A DNA stretch of 27,985 bases from positions 1 to 27,985 of the forward strand of contig NZ_JAVKGO010000018.1 in the NCBI RefSeq assembly GCF_031432315.1, given 5' to 3'. The notes under the pieces were generated by a model, which saw only the letters and a program-made list of their open reading frames with translations, was not told the DNA's origin and made no database searches. Position numbers and translations under genes: made by a program. This document shows, piece by piece, positions 17,498-24,816 of the stretch; within the stretch, counting starts at the first letter, position 1; each line of letters starts with the position of its first letter. This stretch comes from Serpentinicella sp031432315. Its GTDB lineage: Bacteria; Bacillota; Clostridia; Peptostreptococcales; Natronincolaceae.

Positions 17498-17566
17498 GAT
17501 TTTGTCATTTGTTCTTTTGCATTTTAGCTTTTCCTATCTACTATCTCCTGTCCAACTGTCCAACTA
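17498..17566 (+). repeat. Mosaic intergenic repeat, tail segment
   Basis: The tail common to the other modules: GATTTTGTC, GCTTTTCCTATCTACTATCT and CCTGTCCAACTGTCCAACTA. The normal core is replaced by the hairpin upstream. The rest of the gap to 17683 is plain AT-rich sequence carrying the next gene's leader. Confidence 0.75.
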
Positions 17567-17683
17567 ATCCCCCTGACGAACAATGACAAAATAAGCAGAA
17601 CGATTTAAAAAGGAAAACAAAGCAAAATACAGAATCATATAATTAAGTGTATTTAATGCGCTAATTTAAAAAAGGGGGATAAA

Positions 17684-18601
17684 ATGGAAAATTCAAAAAG
17701 CATACCAGCTATAATAGGGAAGATTTTATTGATGTTTATTTTCTTAATTGTGCTTAGTACGATCGTTATGGTGCCACTGCACATGAGAGCTACAGGGAGT
17801 GAATTAGGTTATGAACAATATCTAGATCAACCTAATGTTGAAACGATTATACATATACTCTCAACGATTACTATGCTTGGTGCAGTTTGGTTAGTATATT
17901 ATCTGTTTGATAAAAAAAGAGGCCTTTATTTAGGATGGAAGCAAAAAAATGCACCTAAGCTAGCCCTAGAAGGGTGTTTATGGGGAATTGCCTTCATGAC
18001 TACCACCTTTTTACTCCTATGGATATTTAGAATAGTAAGTATATCCGCCATTAATTTTGAGATGAATGTGATCTCCTCGATGGGCTATCCAATTATATTA
18101 TTTATGGGTGTAGCCATAAATGAAGAATTTTTGAGTAGAGGTTATTTACATGGATTGATAAAAAGGGATTATGGTGTGAAGGCTACTGTTATTGTAAACT
18201 CAATCCTATTTGCCCTTTTACATTTAGGGAATCCAAGTATTTTACAAAGTCCGATTCCACTTTTAAATTTATTCTTAGCAGGAGTACTGTTTGCCATTGC
18301 TAGAGAGGTAACCGGGGGACTATGGGTGCCAATTGGTATTCACTTTACATGGAATTTATTTTTAGGTAATGTCTATGGATTTGCGGTTTCAGGATTAGAT
18401 ATAGGGAAATCTTTTATAGAAATTGATATTGCAGGGCACCATTTATTATCTGGTGGGGACTTTGGAGCAGAAGGGAGCATTATTACAAGTATGGTTATCG
18501 TATTATTTACTGTAGGGATATGGAAATGGTACAGCAAAAGAAACATAGGGGAAGAAGTACTTGAAGGATCAAATGTACAAGACCCTAAGGCAATAAACTA
18601 A
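17684..18601 (+). CDS. CPBP-family intramembrane metalloprotease (CAAX protease/Abi)
   Basis: Polytopic membrane protein, 305 residues, about eight hydrophobic helices. The Abi/CPBP signature is intact: motif 1 EEFLSRG (Glu147, Glu148, Arg152), motif 2 FALLH (His180) and motif 3 HFTWN (His220, Asn224), which together form the zinc-type active site in the Rce1-like fold. Bacterial members cleave membrane or prenylated substrates, or protect against bacteriocins; the substrate here is unknown. GGGGG five bases before the ATG supports the start. The gene stands alone downstream of the type III R-M operon, but I do not infer a defence role from that alone. Confidence 0.9.
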   Translation: MENSKSIPAIIGKILLMFIFLIVLSTIVMVPLHMRATGSELGYEQYLDQPNVETIIHILSTITMLGAVWLVYYLFDKKRGLYLGWKQKNAPKLALEGCLWGIAFMTTTFLLLWIFRIVSISAINFEMNVISSMGYPIILFMGVAINEEFLSRGYLHGLIKRDYGVKATVIVNSILFALLHLGNPSILQSPIPLLNLFLAGVLFAIAREVTGGLWVPIGIHFTWNLFLGNVYGFAVSGLDIGKSFIEIDIAGHHLLSGGDFGAEGSIITSMVIVLFTVGIWKWYSKRNIGEEVLEGSNVQDPKAIN

Positions 18602-18611
18602 AATATATAAG

Positions 18612-18644
18612 AAAAGCATTGGTGATGGATACCAATGTCTTTTT
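18612..18644 (+). terminator. Terminator of the CPBP protease gene
   Basis: AAAAG-CATTGGT pairs with ACCAATG-T-CTTTT (single-base bulge, 7-base loop), leading into CTTTTTACG, about ten bases after the stop codon. Confidence 0.75.
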
Positions 18645-18742
18645 ACGTTAAGTGTAATTTGATTAGAAATATAGATTAGAGGCGGTTATAGAAGATGAAG
18701 TAAAGGAATATCCATTTAAAAAGGTTTCTTCTAACAATTTAA

Positions 18743-18797
18743 TGTTATGCATCCTAAGCAAAAGCGTTTCATTGTAGCTTTAAATGGATGCATAACA
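18743..18797 (+). promoter_or_regulatory. 12-bp inverted repeat upstream of the DUF454 gene
   Basis: Perfect inverted arms TGTTATGCATCC (18743-18754) and GGATGCATAACA (18786-18797) flank 31 bases that contain a smaller AAGC/GCTT stem. The element ends 16 bases before the start codon, just ahead of AGGAGG. It may be a 5'-leader hairpin, an operator or a remnant of a small mobile repeat; I do not recognise it. Confidence 0.6.
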
Positions 18798-18813
18798 GTA
18801 ATAGGAGGTTCAG

Positions 18814-19179
18814 ATGAAAAGACCGATACTAATATTTTTAGGTACCTTTAGTTTATTTTTAGGGATCATAGGCATCATATTACCGGTTATGCCTACTTCA
18901 CCATTCTTATTAATATCCCTCACATGTTATATGAAGAGCAGTAGAAGGCTGTATAATTTTGTTCTCTATAATAAATATTTAGGTCCATTTGTGAAAGATT
19001 ATGTATCAGAGTTAGGTATGCCCGTAAAAGCAAAAATGAGAGCAATACTTTTTATTTGGATATCCATAGCAATTTCAGGCATTTTTATTGTGAATCATAT
19101 TATACTGAGGCTGATATTATTAGTTTTTGGCAGTAGCATCACCCTATTTATTTACACTAGAAAAACCCGTTGTGAATAG
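18814..19179 (+). CDS. DUF454 (YbaN-like) inner-membrane protein
   Basis: Small membrane protein of 121 residues with three or four hydrophobic helices. The N-terminal helix carries the family signature LGIIGIILPVMPTSPFLLIS (about 16-35), followed by CYMKSSRRLYNFVLYNKYLG, matching the Cys-x-x-(R/K)SS-x-R...W/F...G pattern of YbaN/DUF454. The family's function is unknown. ATAGGAGGTTCAG directly precedes the ATG. It appears monocistronic, with an unusual inverted repeat in its leader and a long hairpin after its stop. Confidence 0.88.
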   Translation: MKRPILIFLGTFSLFLGIIGIILPVMPTSPFLLISLTCYMKSSRRLYNFVLYNKYLGPFVKDYVSELGMPVKAKMRAILFIWISIAISGIFIVNHIILRLILLVFGSSITLFIYTRKTRCE

Positions 19180-19195
19180 TATGTTTGCTCATATT

Positions 19196-19235
19196 AAATG
19201 TTGAAACCGGTGGCTAACCACCGGTTTCAACATTT
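19196..19235. terminator. Bidirectional terminator between DUF454 and usp genes
   Basis: Perfect 18-bp stem: arm 19196-19213 (AAATGTTGAAACCGGTGG), loop CTAA and complementary arm 19218-19235. The T-runs are short (ATTTA on both strands), but the stem is very stable and the flanking genes converge on it. Confidence 0.82.
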
Positions 19236-19274
19236 ATAAGTATGTTAATCTTTAATATTAAGTTATAAATTTTC

Positions 19275-19709
19275 TTATTTAACAATAAGCACTGGAACCT
19301 CAACATTATTTAAAACCTTATTAGATACACTACCGACAACTAGCTTACTAATACCAGTTAGGCCCTTACTTCCCATCACAATGAGATCAAAATCATTGTT
19401 CTCAACGTAGTCAATAATTTCTTTAGCAGCATCTCCAAGACGTATGGTAGTTTTAACCTTTCCAGCAAAGTAATCTGAAAAAACATCTTTGCCTATCTTA
19501 ATCACTTTTTCGCCCGAGGTCTTATAGTCCTCGGCTGCAAGGGCATCCCCTATAAAATATGCACCTTCATAGTAATACATACCCCTCATGTCAAGAACAA
19601 CCGTCATAATCTCAACATCCGCTTGAAATGCCTTAGCAATCTCCTTCGCCTGAAGTAAGGCTTTTCGTGTGTAGTTAGAGCCATCAATAGGAATTAAAAT
19701 CTTTTTCAT
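19275..19709 (-). CDS. Universal stress protein (UspA family)
   Basis: Cytoplasmic nucleotide-binding stress protein, 144 residues, single Usp domain. It opens KKILIPIDGSNYTRKAL, the standard first strand and loop. The ATP-binding signature G-x2-G-x9-G-S is complete (Gly113, Gly116, Gly126, Ser127 in GSKGLTGISKLVVGSVS), so it belongs to the ATP-binding branch. The start is taken at 19709, where AGGAG is eight bases before ATG; an in-frame GTG three codons upstream overlaps the ribosome binding site. It lies between the DUF454 gene and the MFS transporter; its leader shows no clear operator. Confidence 0.94.
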   Translation of the reverse strand: MKKILIPIDGSNYTRKALLQAKEIAKAFQADVEIMTVVLDMRGMYYYEGAYFIGDALAAEDYKTSGEKVIKIGKDVFSDYFAGKVKTTIRLGDAAKEIIDYVENNDFDLIVMGSKGLTGISKLVVGSVSNKVLNNVEVPVLIVK

Positions 19710-19834
19710 ATGATTCACTCCTTTCCAAAATAAAAAAATATGTTGAAAAATGTATCATATTATTTACTTACCCGTTATATATAATTAGAAACACTTAGAT
19801 TTTAAAAAAGGGTTAAAGAATAAGGAAAGAAGTA

Positions 19835-19856
19835 AAGGTGGCCTATTGGCCACCTT
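19835..19856 (-). terminator. MFS transporter terminator overlapping its stop codon
   Basis: Minus-strand AAGGTGGCC AATA GGCCACCTT is followed by TACTTCTTTCCTTATTCTTT. The stop codon TAG lies in the loop and right arm of the hairpin, so termination structure and coding end overlap. Confidence 0.75.
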
Positions 19857-21075
19857 GAAATTGAGGTTTCTCTTTTATGATTGTATAATCTGGTTTCTTA
19901 ATCGTGTAAGAAATCATTAATGAAATAGCTAATAAAACAAAAGCTGCAAAATAGGCATAGGCATAAGAATTCGTTGCATCAAAAATTGCTGCCCCGGTCA
20001 TTGGACCAATCAAACCACCAAATCCCCAACCAGTGAATAATAATCCGTAATTGATTCCGAAGTTTTTTGTTCCGTACATGTCAGAAAGGGTAGCAGGGAA
20101 AACGGAAAAAGTAGCCCCATAACATAGGCCTGCCACAGCTACACCTACTACAAGAGGGGTAACAGAACTAAATCTTGCAAATAAAAACATATTTACCCCT
20201 TGTAAAATAAATATTGTTCTCATTAAATTAATTCTACCAATTTTATCGGAAATACTTCCCCCGAAAAATCGACCTAAAGTATTAAAGGTAGCTAAAATAA
20301 TCACTAGAAGAAAACCACCTTCCCAGTCTGCTTGGACCATAGCAATATTTGCAACATGGCCAATAATCATCAGACCAGCAGAAGAAGAAAAAGCAAGCAT
20401 AGCCCATAGTTTATAAAAGTCTATTTTTTTAATCATCTCTTTCCACTGAACATCAAAAGAAGGCATACTCCTTTTATGGGGATTTTCTTTTGCAATAAAG
20501 TCAGATGGCGGATTCTCTAAAACCTGGGATAGTAAACCAGCAATAACCAATGCAAATATTCCGATATATATAAAAGTTTTTGAAGTGCCAATATGATCAA
20601 TCAAATAATTTGATAAAGGAGAATATAAAATAGAAGACAACCCTACACCAGCAGCAACAGTGCCAGTGATCATTCCTTTTTTACTGGTACTGAACCATTT
20701 AGCAGGCGTAGAGATCGTAGCTAAATTTAAAGTCCCCATCCCAGATCCAGTTAAAACCCCAAAAGTAATAATCATAATAACAGGATTAATGGTTAATCCT
20801 GATAAAATAAAACCAATACCTAAAAATAAACTACCAATAGTAGCAGTAAATCTTGGACCTTTATTATCTTGCAGTTTACCAATTACAATCATTGAAATAA
20901 CCATAAAAAGCGTCGCAACCGTATAAGGTAGAGAAGCCTCTTTACTCGTCCAGTTTAAATCTCGAACCAGATTTTTACTAATCACACTCCAAATATATAA
21001 TAAACCGGAAACAAAATTAATACCTGTTGCTGCTAACAAAATTTTAAGCCCTTTATTTTCCGAAAAGTTATGCAT
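19843..21075 (-). CDS. MFS transporter, OFA (oxalate/formate antiporter-like) family
   Basis: Twelve-helix inner-membrane carrier, 410 residues. Motif A-like loops occur in both halves: GKLQDNKGPR and GGSISDKIGR. The stretch STPAKWFSTSKKGMITG, with FGGLIGPMTGAAIFD in the C-half, is typical of OFA-family carriers, which exchange small carboxylates such as oxalate, formate or lactate; the substrate here is not determinable. The frame is open for 21 codons upstream to an ATG at 21138, but that extension (MEVILNVVKNLRF...) is translated intergenic repeat. The ATG at 21075 has AGGAG seven bases ahead and begins MHNFSENKGLKIL, so it is taken as the true start. Confidence 0.88.
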   Translation of the reverse strand: MHNFSENKGLKILLAATGINFVSGLLYIWSVISKNLVRDLNWTSKEASLPYTVATLFMVISMIVIGKLQDNKGPRFTATIGSLFLGIGFILSGLTINPVIMIITFGVLTGSGMGTLNLATISTPAKWFSTSKKGMITGTVAAGVGLSSILYSPLSNYLIDHIGTSKTFIYIGIFALVIAGLLSQVLENPPSDFIAKENPHKRSMPSFDVQWKEMIKKIDFYKLWAMLAFSSSAGLMIIGHVANIAMVQADWEGGFLLVIILATFNTLGRFFGGSISDKIGRINLMRTIFILQGVNMFLFARFSSVTPLVVGVAVAGLCYGATFSVFPATLSDMYGTKNFGINYGLLFTGWGFGGLIGPMTGAAIFDATNSYAYAYFAAFVLLAISLMISYTIKKPDYTIIKEKPQFQGGQ

Positions 21076-21102
21076 GTACATACTCCTATCTATTGATTTA
21101 AA

Positions 21103-21132
21103 CCTGAGATTCTTCACTACGTTCAGAATGAC
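21103..21132 (-). repeat. Mosaic repeat core, inverted copy upstream of MFS gene
   Basis: Minus strand: GTCATTCTGAACGTAGTGAA followed by GAATCTCAGG. It lies in the leader of the MFS gene, and its translation gives the false start of the longer reading frame. Confidence 0.85.
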
Positions 21133-21193
21133 TTCCATTTTTTATTTTGCTTTTTTCTACCACGTGTCTACTAACCACTAACCAACTAATGTT

Positions 21194-21300
21194 GTCATCC
21201 TGAGCCTAGCGAAGGATCTCGATTTTGACTTTGTTATTTTGATTTTCCTATCCCCTATCCACTAACCAACTAACAAACTACCCAACTAATGTTTTTAATG
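21194..21300 (+). repeat. Mosaic intergenic repeat, complete module
   Basis: Core 21194-21222 (GTCATCCTGAGCCTAGCGAA, GGATCTCGA), TTTTGACTTTGTTATTTTG, TTTTCCTATCCCCTATCC, then CCAACTAACAAACTACCCAA. Confidence 0.88.
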
Positions 21301-21302
21301 TT

Positions 21303-21421
21303 GTCATCCTGAGCTTGCGAAGGATCTCGGTTTTGACTTTGTTATTTTGCTTTTCCTATCTACTATCCCCTAACCAACTAACCAACTAACAAACTAACCA
21401 ACTAACCAACTACCCAACTAA
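21303..21421 (+). repeat. Mosaic intergenic repeat, complete module with expanded octamer tail
   Basis: Core 21303-21330 (GTCATCCTGAGCTTGCGAAG, GATCTCGG) and the same AT-rich tail, ending in a six-unit tandem octamer array at 21374-21421 with unit CCAACTAA. Units 3 and 5 differ by one base. It lies 109 bases after the previous core. Confidence 0.9.
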
Positions 21422-21520
21422 CAAAGATCCCACACCCAATTATATCACCGGGAACAACCATAAACAATTAAATACAAATGGTTAGAATATTCTAAAAACT
21501 AGCATTGAGGACTTTTTGAA

Positions 21521-21549
21521 TTGATATACATATGAGTTTGTGATATTAT
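21521..21549 (+). promoter_or_regulatory. hfs operon promoter
   Basis: -35 TTGATA (21521-21526), 17-base spacer, -10 TATTAT (21544-21549); five of six matches in each hexamer. The predicted transcript starts near 21556. The -10 lies inside the first Rex-like box. Confidence 0.7.
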
Positions 21550-21580
21550 TAACAATATAAGATTGTTATATAATTAACAA
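21538..21580 (+). promoter_or_regulatory. Two tandem Rex-like operators
   Basis: Box 1 is TTGTGATATTATTAACAA (21538-21555), two mismatches to the clostridial Rex consensus TTGTTAANNNNTTAACAA. Box 2 is TTGTTATATAATTAACAA (21563-21580), one mismatch. Starts are 25 bases apart, with box 1 covering the -10 and box 2 just past the predicted start point. This is a repressor arrangement. Rex leaves DNA when NADH/NAD+ is high. Confidence 0.75.
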
Positions 21581-21618
21581 AATATTTTAAGTGTGCTATA
21601 GAAAATGGGGGGACAAAT

Positions 21619-21864
21619 ATGGAAATCAAAGTGTGTATAGGAAGTGCATGTCATTTAAAGGGAGCGTATGAAGTAATAGAGACCTTTAAAGCCTATTTAG
21701 CAAAACATGATTTGGAAAATACCATTGATCTAAAAGCATCATTTTGTTTAGGAGAATGCGGTACAGCCGTTTCAGTAAAAGTAGAAAATGAACAGGTTAC
21801 AGCTGTAAAACCTGAAGCAGCAAAACAATTTATAGAAGCAGTTCATAGGAGGATCACTCAATGA
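21619..21864 (+). CDS. hfsA: NuoE-like [2Fe-2S] thioredoxin-fold protein (hfsA position)
   Basis: Small electron-carrier domain of 81 residues. Cys6, Cys11, Cys43 and Cys47 form the C-x4-C...C-x3-C pattern (VCIGSACHLKG; SFCLGECG) that holds the [2Fe-2S] cluster in the NuoE/HymA/TrxA-like ferredoxin family. It is about half the length of full NuoE, lacking the N-terminal helical bundle. It probably exchanges electrons with one of the hydrogenases or delivers redox state to the PAS protein. GGGGGG seven bases before the ATG is a strong start signal. It overlaps the next gene by ATGA. The symbol is given by correspondence with the four-gene hfs operon as I remember it, so the family call is firmer than the name. 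Confidence 0.85.
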   Translation: MEIKVCIGSACHLKGAYEVIETFKAYLAKHDLENTIDLKASFCLGECGTAVSVKVENEQVTAVKPEAAKQFIEAVHRRITQ

Positions 21865-23585
21865 ACTTTATAAATTTTGATGAAGATAAATGTGATGAAT
21901 GTTTTAAATGCTTGCGCGTATGTGAAACAAAGGCGATTTCATTTACAAAGAAAAGTCGTCACATAATTGATGATTTGTGTATAAAGTGTGGGATCTGTCA
22001 AATGCATTGTCATCAAGAGGCCTTAACAATAAATCTGGATATTAAAACCGTACAACAAGCCATTAAACAGGGAAAAAAGGTTATTGCATCTATTGCACCC
22101 TCCTTTGCCGGTGCATTTATTATGGAGTCACCTTATCAAATGAGCACTGCTATTAAAAAACTTGGTTTTTATGCTGTGGAAGAGACTGCTAGAGGCGCCG
22201 AAATGATTTCAAGGGAATATGAAAAGGAGATATCCCAAAGTACCAAGTCAAACATAATTACAAGCTGCTGTCCTTCAAGTAATTATTTAATAGAACATTA
22301 TTTTAAAGATGCTGTTGATGCTGTTATAACGACAGTTTCTCCAATGTTAGCCCATGGGTATGACATAAAAGCTCGTCATGGTGAAGATACCTTTGTTGTA
22401 TTTATCGGTCCATGCTTGGCGAAAAAAGCAGAGGCCCTTGAAATAACAGGAAGTATAGATGCTGTTATTACATTTAAAGAATTAGAAAAATGGTTGATAG
22501 AGGAAAAGGTTGAAATAGCAGATTTAAATCTAAGTAATTTTGATACCCCAACAAGCGAAAGGGGAAGGGCTTATCCTTTAGGAGGAAGCCTATGGAAAGA
22601 AGATTTGAAAACTCGGATCAATACAAATTACGAATATATACATATAGATGGCATAGAAGCCTGTAAGTTATTTTTAGAATCTGTTGAATCTAAAGAAATT
22701 TCCGGTTACTGCGCAGAATTAAATATTTGTAGTGGGAGTTGTATAAACGGACCTAATATGCCTGAACAGGCACCTAAACTTTTTAAGCGAATGCAGTTAG
22801 TAAAAGATTTTGTTCACGCAACTGCACCTTTTACCAAAAAGGAAAAAGAAGAACCATCCTATACACCTATTAATAAAGAGAAGCTACACAGGTCTTTTTC
22901 TTCAAAGCCTGTTAAATTAACAACAGTAAGCGAGGACCAAATAGAAGAAATACTATTAAAGATGGATAAGTATACAAAGCAAGATCAGCTTAATTGCAAT
23001 GCCTGTGGTTATAGTACTTGTTATGAAAAAGCAATAGCAGTAGCCCAAGGGTATTCTGATATAAGCATGTGCTTAGACACCCTAAGAAAAAAAACAGAGG
23101 GTCTACAAAATATTATATTTGAAGCTAGTCCAAATGCCATTTGCATACTAAATGAAGATTTAGATATACAGCATGCAAATTTATCATTTAACAAGGTTTT
23201 TAACAAAGAAAGACACAGACTAGTGGATTGGCCAATTACATGTGTAATAGACGACCCTAACTTTGAGCAGATCATATCCGTGGAAGATAAATGTATTAGT
23301 AAAAAAATATATATTGCCTCCGTCGACAAAACATTTTACTTCAATTTAGTACGGGTAGAAGAGGCAGATACTTTGGTGGGCGTCTTTACAGACATTACCC
23401 AGTCTGAAAAGAATCGGGAAGAACTTGAACGAGTAAAAGTGGAAACAGTGACAACCTGTCAAGACGTTATAGAACATCAGATGAGAGTTGCACAGGAAAT
23501 AGCGAGTTTACTAGGAGAAACTACGGCAGAAACAAAAGTCGGATTAAATAAATTGAAAAAACTAGTTTTGAGTGAGGGAGAATAG
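21861..23585 (+). CDS. hfsB: PAS-domain [FeFe]-hydrogenase-like sensor protein
   Basis: 574 residues, four parts. Two [4Fe-4S] ferredoxin motifs (Cys11/14/17/21 and Cys40/43/46/50). An H-cluster domain (about 70-320) with TSCCPSS (134-140), FIGPCLAKK (Cys185) and ICSGSCINGP (Cys290, Cys294). A separate [4Fe-4S] FeS domain (Cys379/382/387/404, CNACGYSTC). Then a PAS domain (about 415-512) and a C-terminal helix resembling a signalling linker (MRVAQEIASLLGETTAETK). All four H-cluster cysteine ligands and the proton-shuttle Cys136 are present. The Trp of TSCCPxW and both active-site Met residues (MPC, EVMAC) are replaced. This is the HydS/HfsB architecture, a suspected H2 or redox sensor. AGGAGG lies eight bases before the ATG. 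The next gene starts five bases after its stop. Confidence 0.9.
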   Translation: MNFINFDEDKCDECFKCLRVCETKAISFTKKSRHIIDDLCIKCGICQMHCHQEALTINLDIKTVQQAIKQGKKVIASIAPSFAGAFIMESPYQMSTAIKKLGFYAVEETARGAEMISREYEKEISQSTKSNIITSCCPSSNYLIEHYFKDAVDAVITTVSPMLAHGYDIKARHGEDTFVVFIGPCLAKKAEALEITGSIDAVITFKELEKWLIEEKVEIADLNLSNFDTPTSERGRAYPLGGSLWKEDLKTRINTNYEYIHIDGIEACKLFLESVESKEISGYCAELNICSGSCINGPNMPEQAPKLFKRMQLVKDFVHATAPFTKKEKEEPSYTPINKEKLHRSFSSKPVKLTTVSEDQIEEILLKMDKYTKQDQLNCNACGYSTCYEKAIAVAQGYSDISMCLDTLRKKTEGLQNIIFEASPNAICILNEDLDIQHANLSFNKVFNKERHRLVDWPITCVIDDPNFEQIISVEDKCISKKIYIASVDKTFYFNLVRVEEADTLVGVFTDITQSEKNREELERVKVETVTTCQDVIEHQMRVAQEIASLLGETTAETKVGLNKLKKLVLSEGE

Positions 23586-23590
23586 ACATT

Positions 23591-24754
23591 ATGACTTTAA
23601 CAGGATTTATAGATGTCTCTTATCATTCAATTAATAAAAAAAATGAAGAGCTATGTGGAGATAAGATAGACATAATAAAAAAGCCAGATGGGGTAATCGT
23701 TGTTCTGTCCGATGGTTTAGGTAGTGGCGTAAAAGCAAATATATTAGCAACCTTAACAACTAAAATTATGGTCACCATGTTAAAAAGAGGCGAAAGCTTA
23801 GAAGAAACGATTAAGACAATTACAAACACTTTACCTATCTGTAGTATCCGAAACATTGGGTACTCAACATTTACCGTAGTAGATATAGACGAAGGCTTCA
23901 ATGCCCAAGTTATTGAGTTTGATAATCCACCTGTTTTTATATATAGAGATAATAAATTGATGCCAATTGAAAGAACCCAAGTGAAAATTGGCGAAAAAAA
24001 TATTAGGGTGAGTCATGTAAAGCTGGAGATCGGAGATCGATTAACCTTATGCTCTGACGGAGTTATTCATGCAGGGGTAGGGCACATTCTTAACTACGGA
24101 TGGCAGTGGGAACATGTTGCGGATTTTTTAGCAGAACAAAAAACACCCTCAGCGGAAAAAATAAATAGAAGATTAATAGAAACCTGTAATGAATTATATA
24201 ACGGCCTACCAGGAGATGATGCGAGTGCGGTTACCATAAGTATAAGAAAGGTAGAGCCGATTAATATCTTTACAGGCCCCCCAGAAGATAAGCGTAAAGA
24301 CGCTGGTGCAGTCAGAAGTTTTATGCAACAAGTAGGGAAAAAAATTGTATGTGGTGGTGTAGCTGCGAAAATTGTAGCAAGGGAATTAGACAAAGAAATT
24401 ATAACTAGTTTAAATTATATTGATCCAAAGGTTCCACCAACTGCAGATATAGAGGGAATAGACTTAGTGACAGAAGGTGTTTTGACATTAAAGATGCTCC
24501 TAGAAAAATTAAGAAAACTTAATACTTCTTGTGAAGATATTATTATTTACAAGGAAGATGGGGTTTCTAGGTTGCTAAAATTGATTATAGAAGAGGGAAC
24601 ACATATTTACTTTTGGGTAGGAAGGGCAATTAACCCAGCCCACCAAAATCCTGATTTTCCAAAGGATTTAAGTATAAAGACAAGAATTGTCAATGAAATC
24701 ATTGAGGAATTAAGAAAAATGGGTAAAAATGTTGAATTAAATTATATAGACTAA
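23591..24754 (+). CDS. hfsC: SpoIIE/PP2C-type protein serine phosphatase (hfsC position)
   Basis: 387 residues. The N-terminal 220 residues are a PPM/SpoIIE phosphatase domain with all metal-binding motifs: LSDGLGSGVKA (39-49), LCSDGVIHAG (153-162) and GDDASAV (208-214). The C-terminal part (about 225-387, starting FTGPPEDKRKDAGAVRSF) is a conserved-looking extra domain I cannot name; it is not a kinase or PAS. It probably dephosphorylates a signalling protein (for example an anti-anti-sigma-like or other Ser/Thr-phosphorylated target) in response to the PAS-hydrogenase encoded just upstream. No cognate kinase or STAS protein is in the window. GAGGGAG lies ten bases before the ATG, within the previous gene's end. 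Confidence 0.88.
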   Translation: MTLTGFIDVSYHSINKKNEELCGDKIDIIKKPDGVIVVLSDGLGSGVKANILATLTTKIMVTMLKRGESLEETIKTITNTLPICSIRNIGYSTFTVVDIDEGFNAQVIEFDNPPVFIYRDNKLMPIERTQVKIGEKNIRVSHVKLEIGDRLTLCSDGVIHAGVGHILNYGWQWEHVADFLAEQKTPSAEKINRRLIETCNELYNGLPGDDASAVTISIRKVEPINIFTGPPEDKRKDAGAVRSFMQQVGKKIVCGGVAAKIVARELDKEIITSLNYIDPKVPPTADIEGIDLVTEGVLTLKMLLEKLRKLNTSCEDIIIYKEDGVSRLLKLIIEEGTHIYFWVGRAINPAHQNPDFPKDLSIKTRIVNEIIEELRKMGKNVELNYID

Positions 24755-24759
24755 CTCTT

Positions 24760-24785
24760 GTCATACCGAACGAAGTGAAGTATCT
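24760..24785 (+). repeat. Degenerate mosaic repeat core inside the hfs operon
   Basis: GTCATACCGAACGAAGTGAA followed by GTATCT, a diverged copy of the core (compare 26861). It lies in the 62-base gap between the phosphatase and second hydrogenase genes, the only repeat in this window inside a likely operon. Confidence 0.65.
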
Positions 24786-24816
24786 ATAAATATATTTAAA
24801 GAAAAGGTGAAGATTG

